This document shows, piece by piece, positions 1 to 6,009 of a DNA stretch of 7,424 bases; positions within the stretch are counted from its first letter, which is position 1, and the number at the start of each line of letters is the position of its first letter. Position numbers and translations under genes: made by a program. This stretch comes from an uncultured bacterium (GTDB lineage: Bacteria; Methylomirabilota; Methylomirabilia; Rokubacteriales; CSP1-6): NCBI GenBank assembly GCA_946479205.1, contig CAMLFJ010000152.1:1-7424 (forward strand), read 5' to 3'. A model generated the notes under the pieces. It did no database searches. It was not told the origin of the DNA and was given only the letters and a program-made list of their open reading frames with translations.

Positions 1-1530
1 GGTCACCCACTCGGCAGGCAGGGCGCCCACCGTGGCCGGGTCGAAGATCGCCACGTCGGCCCAGTAGCCGGGCTCGAGGCGGCCGCGCTGCGGCATGCGG
101 TACGTGCGCGCCGGATCGTCGGTGAGGCGCTTGACCGCCGCCTCGAGCGGCAGGCGCTTGAGCCCTCGGACCCACTTGCCGAGCAGCGTGCTCGAGTAGC
201 CCGCGTCGCACATCAGGGAGAGATGCGCGCCCGCGTCGGAGAGCGTGATCAGGGTGAGCGGGTGCACGATGAGATCGCCCACCACCTTCTCGTCGGTGTT
301 GAGCAGTCCGGCCAGGAACTCCACGTCGAGGCCGTCGGCGGTGACCAGGTCGAGCCACGCGTCCACCGGATGCTTGCCGGTCTCCCGCGCGAGGTCCGCC
401 AGGCTCCGGCCCTCGAGCGCCTTGTGCTCGGGGCGCTGTGTGCGCAGCACCTGCACCAGGTCCCACCGGCCGCGGAAGACCGCGAGACGGCGCGCGTCCA
501 GATCGGCCTTGAGCGCGGCGCGGAAGCCGGGATCGCCGTAGACGCTCAACCACTTAGCCTCGGGCTGCTTCATGACCTGCTGCCAGGCCGGCATGCCCTC
601 GAACGGGTAGGGATTCTTCATCGTGAAGTCCATGGTGAGGGGCCGGCAGGAGATCTGCGGCAGCACCTCGACGCCCTCGCGATGGAAAGCCTCGGTGATC
701 GCGAGACGCTCGGGCACGTACTCCGGCCGGTCGTCGCGCTGGAAGAACGCGGCCCAGATGACCGGGCGGCCGCTGGTCTGCCAGATCTCGCGCAGGTCCT
801 CCATCGTGGTCTTGGGGCCGATCGTGGCCTGGAAGAGGCCGCGGCCCGACTCGCCCATCGCCTTCGTCAGCGCGAGGAACTCCGCCTTGTCCGCGAGACG
901 GCTCGCCACCGGCAGCCCGCCGTCGCCCACGTGCGCCTCCGCGGTGGACGAGCCGAGCCCGATCGCGCCCGCGGCCATCGCCTCGCGCACGAGGCCGCAC
1001 ATCGCGGCCACTTCCTCCGACGTGGCCACGCGGTGCTGGCTGTCGCCGCCCATCACCCACTGGCGGATCGTCGAGTGGCCGAGCAGCGCGGCCACGTTGA
1101 GACTCGGGTTGCAGCGCTCGAGGTGATCGAGGTACTGCGGGAACGTCTCGAAGCCCCACGTGATGCCGGTGCGCATGGCGGCCAGCGACATGCCCTCCAC
1201 CTTCACGAGCGTGCGCATGATCAGGTCGCGGTCGGCCGGCCGGCAGGGCGCGATGGCGAAGCCGCAGTTACCGATGACGGTGGTGGTGACCCCGTGCCAG
1301 ATGCTGCTGGTAGCATAGGGGTCCCACGTGTACTGGGCGTCGTAGTGGGTATGGACGTCGATGAAGCCGGGGGCGACGATGAGCCCGCCCGCGTCGATCT
1401 CGCGGGCGCCGCGCTCGCGGATCTCGCCGACCGCGCTGACCCGCCCGTTCTCGATGGCCACGTCAGCCCGCCGTCCCGACTTGCCGCTGCCGTCCACCAC
1501 GGTGCCGCCGCGAATCACGAGATCGGTCAT
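1..1530 (-). CDS. N-acyl-D-amino-acid deacylase-like amidohydrolase (C-terminus off window)
   Basis: Amidohydrolase-superfamily enzyme closest to the D-aminoacylase group, which hydrolyses N-acyl-D-amino acids in the cytoplasm to a D-amino acid and a carboxylate. My own reverse-strand translation gives 510 residues with no stop before the left edge. The start ATG (1530-1528) has a GAGAGG ribosome binding site 4 nt upstream. The N-terminus (MTDLVIRGGTVVDGSG) is the usual beta-sandwich opening. The metal motif DVHTHYD has H60 and H62, and NCG places C89. These three keep the same spacing as H67, H69 and C96 of the Alcaligenes enzyme. D432 lies in SDAGAH, and the typical C-terminal stretch LEPGYWADVAIFDP is at 485-498. 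The two further zinc histidines expected in the barrel are not seen: the corresponding stretches read GLFQATIGPK (231-240) and PQISCRPLTM (291-300). H200, in AEAHVGDGG, may compensate. The family fold is secure, but the substrate is not. Perhaps a few dozen C-terminal residues are missing. Confidence 0.88.
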   Translation of the reverse strand, partial: MTDLVIRGGTVVDGSGKSGRRADVAIENGRVSAVGEIRERGAREIDAGGLIVAPGFIDVHTHYDAQYTWDPYATSSIWHGVTTTVIGNCGFAIAPCRPADRDLIMRTLVKVEGMSLAAMRTGITWGFETFPQYLDHLERCNPSLNVAALLGHSTIRQWVMGGDSQHRVATSEEVAAMCGLVREAMAAGAIGLGSSTAEAHVGDGGLPVASRLADKAEFLALTKAMGESGRGLFQATIGPKTTMEDLREIWQTSGRPVIWAAFFQRDDRPEYVPERLAITEAFHREGVEVLPQISCRPLTMDFTMKNPYPFEGMPAWQQVMKQPEAKWLSVYGDPGFRAALKADLDARRLAVFRGRWDLVQVLRTQRPEHKALEGRSLADLARETGKHPVDAWLDLVTADGLDVEFLAGLLNTDEKVVGDLIVHPLTLITLSDAGAHLSLMCDAGYSSTLLGKWVRGLKRLPLEAAVKRLTDDPARTYRMPQRGRLEPGYWADVAIFDPATVGALPAEWVT

Positions 1531-1534
1531 GTCG

Positions 1535-1540
1535 CCTCTC
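1535..1540 (-). promoter_or_regulatory. Ribosome binding site of the amidohydrolase
   Basis: On the minus strand GAGAGG lies 4 nt before the ATG at 1530. This supports that start for the amidohydrolase. The MTDLVIRGG opening, with no upstream extension needed, agrees with it. Confidence 0.55.
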
Positions 1541-1572
1541 TTTCGCCCTGCGGGATCCACGCGCCGCCCACA

Positions 1573-1602
1573 GTTTCACCCAGCCGGGGGGCGGTGTATA
1601 GT
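1573..1602 (+). promoter_or_regulatory. Candidate promoter of the cupin gene
   Basis: TATAGT at 1597-1602 matches the sigma70 -10 consensus TATAAT at five of six positions and stands out as an AT-rich island in very GC-rich DNA. A weak -35 candidate, GTTTCA, lies at 1573-1578 with an 18-nt spacer. If this is used, transcription would begin near 1608-1610 and the leader would be only about 10-13 nt. The opposite strand of the same island (TATACA) could serve the divergent amidohydrolase, but I see no good -35 there. Prediction from motif only. Confidence 0.3.
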
Positions 1603-1613
1603 CCCGGCCGGGA
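1602..1613. repeat. 12-bp perfect palindrome between -10 box and ribosome binding site
   Basis: TCCCGGCCGGGA is identical on both strands. It begins inside the TATAGT box and ends inside the GGGAGG ribosome binding site of the cupin gene. It has the position and symmetry of an operator for a dimeric regulator. With no spacer it would make only a short RNA hairpin. In DNA this GC-rich a palindrome of this kind can also arise by chance. Confidence 0.3.
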
Positions 1614-1615
1614 GG
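1610..1615 (+). promoter_or_regulatory. Ribosome binding site of the cupin gene
   Basis: GGGAGG is a near-consensus Shine-Dalgarno sequence 5 nt before the ATG at 1621. It decides the start of the cupin gene. The same frame is open back to position 223, but that upstream part is only the antisense of the amidohydrolase. Confidence 0.7.
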
Positions 1616-1620
1616 CCGCC

Positions 1621-2277
1621 ATGATCAAGCCGATCCGACGCATCGTCACCGGTCACAATGCCCAGGGCCGCTCCATCATCGTGAGCGACGCGCCGTCGCC
1701 CCACGTGCTCACGCTGCCGGGACGCGCCGATCTCGCGCTCACCGACCTGTGGGTGACCGACCGCGCGCCCGCGTCCAACGCGGGGAGCGCGGACGCGGCG
1801 AAGCGCCGCATGTCGCTCGAGCCGCCGATGAACGGGAGCATCTTCCGGGTCGTCGAGTTCCCACCCGACGCGGCGGGGGGTGGCGGCTTCGATCGCGCCG
1901 CCGCGTTCCGCGCCATGGGGGCCACCCACGCGCTGGATCCGGATGGGTCGCGGCATCCCGCCATGCACCGGACGGACACGGTGGACTACGCCCTCGTGCT
2001 GACCGGGGAGATCTGGGCGCTCATGGACGAGGGCGAGACCCTGATGCGGGCCGGCGACACGCTCGTGCAGCGCGGCACCAATCACGCCTGGAGCAACCGG
2101 AGCGATCAGCCCAGCCTGGTCGCCTTCGTGCTGGTGAGCGCGGCCCCGCTCGGCGGCAAGGGCGCCGCCGCGAAGCCGGTCAAGCGCGCAGCAGCCCGCG
2201 CCGGGCGAGGCTCGCCATCAAGGCGCCCGTCCCGAAGGACCACGGCTCGGCCGCGTCGCAAGCCACGACCTCGTTGA
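1621..2277 (+). CDS. Cupin-domain protein with arginine-rich C-terminal tail
   Basis: Small single-domain cupin of 218 residues. Its role is unknown; relatives are found beside catabolic genes. The N-terminal part (about 1-80) begins with the family-like stretch RRIVTGHNAQGRS. The double-stranded beta-helix core is about 110-174. Motif 1 surrounds MHRTDTVDYALVLTGE, with H116 and G129-E130. Motif 2 is GDTLVQRGTNHAWSN, with G145, G152, H155 and N159. H116 and H155 are the likely metal ligands, though the usual HxH pair is reduced to one histidine. The start is set by GGGAGG 5 nt upstream. Residues 187-218 are rich in Arg, Pro and Ser and lie entirely on the antisense of the neighbouring FAH-family gene, with a 98-bp convergent overlap. 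The tail is therefore probably a read-on extension after loss of an earlier stop rather than a domain. The cupin call is firm and the function unassigned. Confidence 0.82.
   Translation: MIKPIRRIVTGHNAQGRSIIVSDAPSPHVLTLPGRADLALTDLWVTDRAPASNAGSADAAKRRMSLEPPMNGSIFRVVEFPPDAAGGGGFDRAAAFRAMGATHALDPDGSRHPAMHRTDTVDYALVLTGEIWALMDEGETLMRAGDTLVQRGTNHAWSNRSDQPSLVAFVLVSAAPLGGKGAAAKPVKRAAARAGRGSPSRRPSRRTTARPRRKPRPR
2151..2170 (-). terminator. Hairpin just past the operon's last stop codon (weak terminator candidate)
   Basis: CGGCGGC at 2151-2157 pairs perfectly with GCCGCCG at 2164-2170, giving a 7-bp all-GC stem with a 6-nt loop. Read on the minus strand it begins 9 nt after the stop of the FAH-family gene, a suitable place for a transcription end. 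No T-tract follows on that strand, so it is not a classical intrinsic terminator. The same bases code for GGKGAA in the cupin, so it may be only a by-product of GC-rich coding. Confidence 0.25.
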
Positions 2278-3370
2278 CGAGGCGGCCGATCTCGGGCGCG
2301 GCGATGGAGACCACATCGCCCGTCTTGTGGGTGAAGCCGCTGCCCGGGGCGCCGCGGTCGGCCACCGGCGCGAACATGGTGCCGATGAAGAGCACGAGGC
2401 CGTCCGGGTAGCGGTGATACTTGCCGATGGCCTGGCCGGCCAGCTCGGTCAGGTCGCGGCTGATCTCGGCGACCTGGGTCATGTGGGAGATCCGGAAGCC
2501 GTCGGGGCCCTGGACCACCGTCTCGAAGGTGACCCGGCGCGCGTGATCGAGCGTGAAGCGCTCGTCGAGCAGCCGGAAGAACGGGCCCATCGCGCACGAG
2601 GCGTTGTTGTCCTTGGCGCGGCCGAGCAGCAGCGCGCTCCGGCCCTCCACGTCGCGCAGGTTCACGTCGTTGCCGAGCGTGACCGCTACGAGGGCGCCCT
2701 CGCGGTTGATCACCAGCACCAGCTCCGGCTCGGGATTGCTCCACACCGAGGCCGGATGCACGCCCACGCGCGCCCCCAGCCCCACCGCGGCCATGGGCGG
2801 GCACTTGCTGAAGAGCTCGGCGTCGGGCCCGATGCCGACCTCGAGGTACTGCGACCACATCCCCTTGGCGACCAGGACCTCCTTGATGCGCGCCGCCTCG
2901 GCCGAGCCGGGCTTGATGCCGCGCAGGTCGGGGCCCACGATGGCCTGGATCTCGCGCCGCGCCCCGTCGGCGAGGGCCGGGTTGCCCTTGGCGCGCTCCT
3001 CGATCACGCGCTCGAGCATGCTCGCCACGAACGTCACGCCGCTCGCCTTCACCGCGTGCAGGTCCGCGGGAGCGAGCAGCCACGGCTTGCCCGCGTCGCG
3101 CGCGCCCTCCACGCTGTTGGCGGCCAGGCCGTCCAGCGTCGCGAGCCCCGGCGCGCTCTTGATCGCCGCGCGCACGTCGGCGGGCTTCGCCGCGTTCAGG
3201 AGATGGCTCGTGGTCGGGTAGCGCGGAGTGAGATCCACCACGTCGTCGCCCCGCACCGCGACGACGCACGGGCCCTCCTGGGCGGGCACCCACGCGCGCC
3301 CGACCAGCAGCGCGTCGCCCGCGTCGCGGGGCAGGCAGTCGCGGGCGGACAGCGGGGGCGCCGGGCTCAT
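2180..3370 (-). CDS. Fumarylacetoacetate hydrolase (FAH)-family enzyme
   Basis: A 396-residue FAH-fold protein. The family cleaves or dehydrates 2-keto or beta-diketo acids using Mg2+ or Mn2+ in the cytoplasm. The N-terminal third (about 1-100, with LLVGRAWVP at 21-29) is the subfamily-specific domain. The catalytic domain runs from about 105 (AVKASGVTFVASMLERVIEE) to the end. The metal-binding pattern is E214-P-E216 in NPEPELVLVIN, followed by D235 in GNDVNLRDVEGRS. The 19-residue step from the second Glu to the Asp resembles 2-keto-3-deoxy-D-arabinonate dehydratase (KdaD), whereas true fumarylacetoacetases have a longer gap. The C-terminal THKTGDVVSI, IGRLVNEVV and PWSFGTGALM are typical of the family. 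The ATG overlaps the stop of the upstream serine hydrolase (ATGA) and has no clear Shine-Dalgarno, which suggests translational coupling. Last gene of the operon; its final 32 codons overlap the convergent cupin. FAH family is near certain; sugar-acid dehydratase activity is inference. Confidence 0.9.
   Translation of the reverse strand: MSPAPPLSARDCLPRDAGDALLVGRAWVPAQEGPCVVAVRGDDVVDLTPRYPTTSHLLNAAKPADVRAAIKSAPGLATLDGLAANSVEGARDAGKPWLLAPADLHAVKASGVTFVASMLERVIEERAKGNPALADGARREIQAIVGPDLRGIKPGSAEAARIKEVLVAKGMWSQYLEVGIGPDAELFSKCPPMAAVGLGARVGVHPASVWSNPEPELVLVINREGALVAVTLGNDVNLRDVEGRSALLLGRAKDNNASCAMGPFFRLLDERFTLDHARRVTFETVVQGPDGFRISHMTQVAEISRDLTELAGQAIGKYHRYPDGLVLFIGTMFAPVADRGAPGSGFTHKTGDVVSIAAPEIGRLVNEVVACDAAEPWSFGTGALMASLARRGLLRA
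3367..3370 (-). promoter_or_regulatory. ATGA stop/start overlap between serine hydrolase and FAH-family gene
   Basis: On the minus strand ATGA holds both the start of the FAH-family gene (3370-3368) and the TGA of the serine hydrolase (3369-3367). No good Shine-Dalgarno precedes the ATG (upstream bases CGGGCCTCCG), so re-initiation by the terminating ribosome is the likely way it is translated. Confidence 0.7.
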
Positions 3371-4527
3371 CGGAGGCCCGCGTAGACCGCGTCGACCAGG
3401 GACAGGACGCGGCGGTCGGGGTGCTTCGCGGTGCCGGTCACGTACTGGTTGGTCACGTAGCCGAAGGCCAGCCGCGCGTCCGGGTCGGCGAAGCCGATCG
3501 AGCCGCCGCGGCCCGGGTGTCCGAAGGTGCGTCGGCCGGGTCCGCACTCGAAGATGCCGCCCGGCAGGCCGAGCATGAAGCCGGTGGCGAAGCGCGTGGG
3601 CAGGGTCAGTACCGCGTCCAGGCCGCGGGACTGCTCCTCGATGGCCCGGTCGATGGTGGCGGGCGCGAGGAGGCGCACCCCGTCGAGCTCGCCGCCGCGG
3701 GCCAGCGCCGCGTAGACGCGGGCGACCCCGCGCGCGCTCGTGTGGCCGTTGGCGGCCGGGATCTCTGCCGCGCGCCACGCCCGGGTATTCACCAGATCCG
3801 GCGTGCGGGGCGGATTGAGGAACGTGCGGCCGGAGACCGACTCGGGATCCGCGAGGAGCGTGTCCCAGATCGTCGGCTCGCCGGGCGGCGGAGGCGGCAG
3901 GACCTCCGCGGCGCGTCCGTCGGCGGCCTCCGGCACGCCGATGAAGAAGTCGGCATGGAGCGGGCCGGTGACCTCGTCGCGCAGGAACGCGCCCACCGTC
4001 CGGCCGTCCACGCGGCGAATCACCTCGCCGACCAGGTGGCCGTAGGTGATCGCGTGATATCCGTGGCGCTCGCCGGGTGTCCACCAGGGCGCGGTCTCGG
4101 CGAGGGCGTCGGTCATCGCGGTCCAGTCGAAGAGCGCCGCCGCGGACAGGGTCGGGCGGATCGCGGGCAGTCCCGCCCGGTGGCTCAGGAGCCAGCGCAC
4201 CGGGATGTCCTGCTTGCCGGCCCGGGCGAATTCCGGCCAGTAGCGCGCGACCGGCGCGTCGAGGTCGAGCTTGCCGCGCTCGGCGAGCATGTGGGCGCAG
4301 AGCGCGACCATGCCCTTGGTGGTGGAGGCCACGCTCACGATGGTGTCGGCCCCGAACGGCCGCGTGCGCGCCGCGTCCGCGTGGCCGCCCCAGCAGTCCA
4401 CCACCCGGACCCCGTCGAGATACACGCACACCGCGGCGCCCACGTCTCCGCGCTCCGTGAAGTTGGCGAAGAACTGCTCGCGGACCGCGGTGAAGCGGGG
4501 GTCGCAGTGCCCGTCGATCGTCAGCAT
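3367..4527 (-). CDS. Beta-lactamase-fold serine hydrolase (EstB-type esterase)
   Basis: A 386-residue serine hydrolase of the class C beta-lactamase / penicillin-binding-protein fold. Members include carboxylesterases such as EstB, D-aminopeptidases and the nylon-oligomer hydrolase NylB. The catalytic S68-T-T-K71 is in SVASTTKG, where S68 is the nucleophile. The Tyr motif is Y157-H-A in GERHGYHAITYGHLVGE, equivalent to YxN. The third motif, equivalent to KTG, is H337-P-G in FGHPGRGGS. Length and motif positions agree with EstB (392 residues, Ser75) better than with NylB, whose nucleophile is near residue 112. No signal peptide is visible (MLTIDGHCDPRF start), so a cytoplasmic esterase, lactonase or amidase is more likely than a periplasmic beta-lactamase. 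A proline run lies at 211-215. It starts 4 nt after the amidase stop, with only a weak AGGCGG next to the ATG. An antibiotic-resistance role is unlikely. Confidence 0.88.
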   Translation of the reverse strand: MLTIDGHCDPRFTAVREQFFANFTERGDVGAAVCVYLDGVRVVDCWGGHADAARTRPFGADTIVSVASTTKGMVALCAHMLAERGKLDLDAPVARYWPEFARAGKQDIPVRWLLSHRAGLPAIRPTLSAAALFDWTAMTDALAETAPWWTPGERHGYHAITYGHLVGEVIRRVDGRTVGAFLRDEVTGPLHADFFIGVPEAADGRAAEVLPPPPPGEPTIWDTLLADPESVSGRTFLNPPRTPDLVNTRAWRAAEIPAANGHTSARGVARVYAALARGGELDGVRLLAPATIDRAIEEQSRGLDAVLTLPTRFATGFMLGLPGGIFECGPGRRTFGHPGRGGSIGFADPDARLAFGYVTNQYVTGTAKHPDRRVLSLVDAVYAGLR

Positions 4528-4531
4528 CCGC

Positions 4532-6007
4532 CTAGGACTCGTCGTAGCCGGCGGGCTTGCGGAAGCCGCCGACCTCGCGGGCGAGCAGCGCGGTGAAGCG
4601 GATCGGGGTCAGGTCCTCCAGATAGGGGCCGATGGCCTGGAGCCCGATCGGCAGCCCCTCGCGCGAGATACCCACCGGGAACGCGGTGGCGGGCTGGCCC
4701 GGCACATTGGACAGCGCGGGATAGCACAGGCTCTGCAGATACGGCTGCGGCTGGCCGTTCACCGGCAGGGTGAGGGTGGTGTCGCTGCCGTCCATCGGCC
4801 ACGCCCGCTCGATGTGGGGGTAGGCGAGCACGTTGATGGCCGGGGCCAGCAGCACGTCCCAGTCGCGGAAGAAGGCGCGCCACGCCGCGCGATGCTGCTC
4901 GCGGCGGCCGTGCCAGAGGAGGAAATCCCCCGCCGAGCCGTCGAAGCCGCGCGCGTGCGCGACCGAGAGATCGTCGCCCACCCCGCGGAACATGGCGCTG
5001 CGCTGCCGCCGGGTCTCCGCGTCCATGCGCGCGCCGGTCACCGCGGCGAGCAGGGTGCGGTAGAAGCCGTGGTACTCGCGATGGTCGCCGAGACCCTCGG
5101 GCTGCGCTTCCTTGACCACGCAGCCCAGCTTGCCCAGGCGGGCCACCAGATCCTGCTGCGCGGCCCAGATCTGCTCATCCACCGGATGCCACGGGATCGG
5201 CGGGAGGACCGCCACCCGGAAGTCGGACAGCCGCTCCCGGCGCGCGGGCGGCAGCGCGACCTTCCACGCCACGTCCTCGCCGACATCGGGGCCGGCCAGG
5301 ACGGAGAGCGCGAGCTCGAGATCCTCCGCGCTGCGCGCGAGCGGGCCCTGCACGCCCATCACCACCGCCGGGTTCGGCATGGGCGGCATCGGGAACTGCC
5401 CGCTGCGCGGCAGCAGGGTCTCGCTCGGCCGGTGGCCGTAGACCCCGCAGAAGACCGCGGGCACGCGGATGGAGCCGCCGATGTCCGAGCCGACTTCCAG
5501 AGCGGTCAATCCAGACGCGAGAGCCGCCGCGCTGCCCCCGCTGCTCCCGCCCGGCGTCCGGCCCAGGTCCCAGGGATTGCTGGTGCGCCCGAAGATCGGG
5601 TTGGCCGACTGCCAGTCCGCGAGCATGGGCGGCACGTTGGTCTTGCCGAGCAGCACCGCGCCCGCCTCCCGGGTCCGCGCGGCGGCGGCGCCGTCGTGCG
5701 CGGAGACGTAGCCCTTCCAGTCCGGGACGCCGCAGGTCGTCCCGAGCCCGGTGACGTTGATGGATTCCTTCAGGGTGATCGGCAGCCCGAGGAGCGGCTT
5801 CGCCTCGTTGCGGCCCCGGGCCTGATCGGCGCCCTTCGCCTGCTGGCGGGCGCGGTCGAAGTCGCGCACCACCACCGCGTTGAGCCGGCGGTCGTGCCGC
5901 TCGATGCGGCGGATATAGAGGTCGGTCAGCTCCGCCGAGCCGACCGCGCCCCGGCGCAGCGCGGACAGCAGCATGGTCGCGCTCGCGAACGGATCCAGGT
6001 CCGCCAT
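4532..6007 (-). CDS. Amidase-signature family hydrolase
   Basis: A 491-residue amidase that hydrolyses a carboxamide to an acid plus ammonia or an amine through the Ser-cisSer-Lys triad. K80 lies in LPITLKESINV. The cis-Ser S155 is in the signature TPGGSSGGSAAALASG, and the nucleophile S179 is in GSDIGGSIRVPA. The offsets K80 to S179 (99 residues) and S155 to S179 (24) match those of FAAH (K142, S217, S241). Length is normal for a stand-alone member. The C-terminal substrate-shaping region ends in GLPIGLQAIGPYLED, typical of the family. It is not the GatA subunit of the tRNA-dependent amidotransferase as far as context shows: no gatB or gatC is nearby. The ATG at 6007 overlaps the preceding TGA by one base (TGATG). 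The same frame is open further upstream, but only as a shadow of the ThDP gene. The substrate is unknown; neighbours suggest a catabolic amide or lactam. Confidence 0.93.
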   Translation of the reverse strand: MADLDPFASATMLLSALRRGAVGSAELTDLYIRRIERHDRRLNAVVVRDFDRARQQAKGADQARGRNEAKPLLGLPITLKESINVTGLGTTCGVPDWKGYVSAHDGAAAARTREAGAVLLGKTNVPPMLADWQSANPIFGRTSNPWDLGRTPGGSSGGSAAALASGLTALEVGSDIGGSIRVPAVFCGVYGHRPSETLLPRSGQFPMPPMPNPAVVMGVQGPLARSAEDLELALSVLAGPDVGEDVAWKVALPPARRERLSDFRVAVLPPIPWHPVDEQIWAAQQDLVARLGKLGCVVKEAQPEGLGDHREYHGFYRTLLAAVTGARMDAETRRQRSAMFRGVGDDLSVAHARGFDGSAGDFLLWHGRREQHRAAWRAFFRDWDVLLAPAINVLAYPHIERAWPMDGSDTTLTLPVNGQPQPYLQSLCYPALSNVPGQPATAFPVGISREGLPIGLQAIGPYLEDLTPIRFTALLAREVGGFRKPAGYDES

Positions 6008-6009
6008 CA
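6005..6009 (-). promoter_or_regulatory. TGATG stop/start junction between ThDP enzyme and amidase
   Basis: The TGA of the ThDP enzyme (6009-6007) shares its A with the ATG of the amidase (6007-6005). The preceding bases GGGTGCGGTG contain no clear Shine-Dalgarno. The arrangement fixes the amidase start and suggests translational coupling. Confidence 0.7.

Noticed and set aside
223..1620. N-terminal extension of the cupin frame (684 residues in all)
   Set aside because: It is antisense to the amidohydrolase and has no motif. The ATG at 1621 has a strong ribosome binding site and begins the cupin-like sequence.
2106..3293. 395-residue minus-strand frame in the FAH-family region
   Set aside because: Alternate frame of the FAH-family gene, dominated by Arg, Gly and Ala; the other frame carries all conserved motifs.
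3371..4429. N-terminal extension of the FAH-family frame (749 residues in all)
   Set aside because: It is a shadow of the serine hydrolase in another frame. The ATGA junction at 3367-3370 and the family's normal length support the shorter protein.
3367..4527. Antibiotic-resistance beta-lactamase
   Set aside because: The fold matches, but there is no signal peptide, the motifs are of the EstB esterase type, and the gene is embedded in a catabolic operon.
3421..4596. 391-residue plus-strand open frame opposite the serine hydrolase
   Set aside because: No domain motif, composition typical of antisense of GC-rich genes, and no ribosome binding site support.
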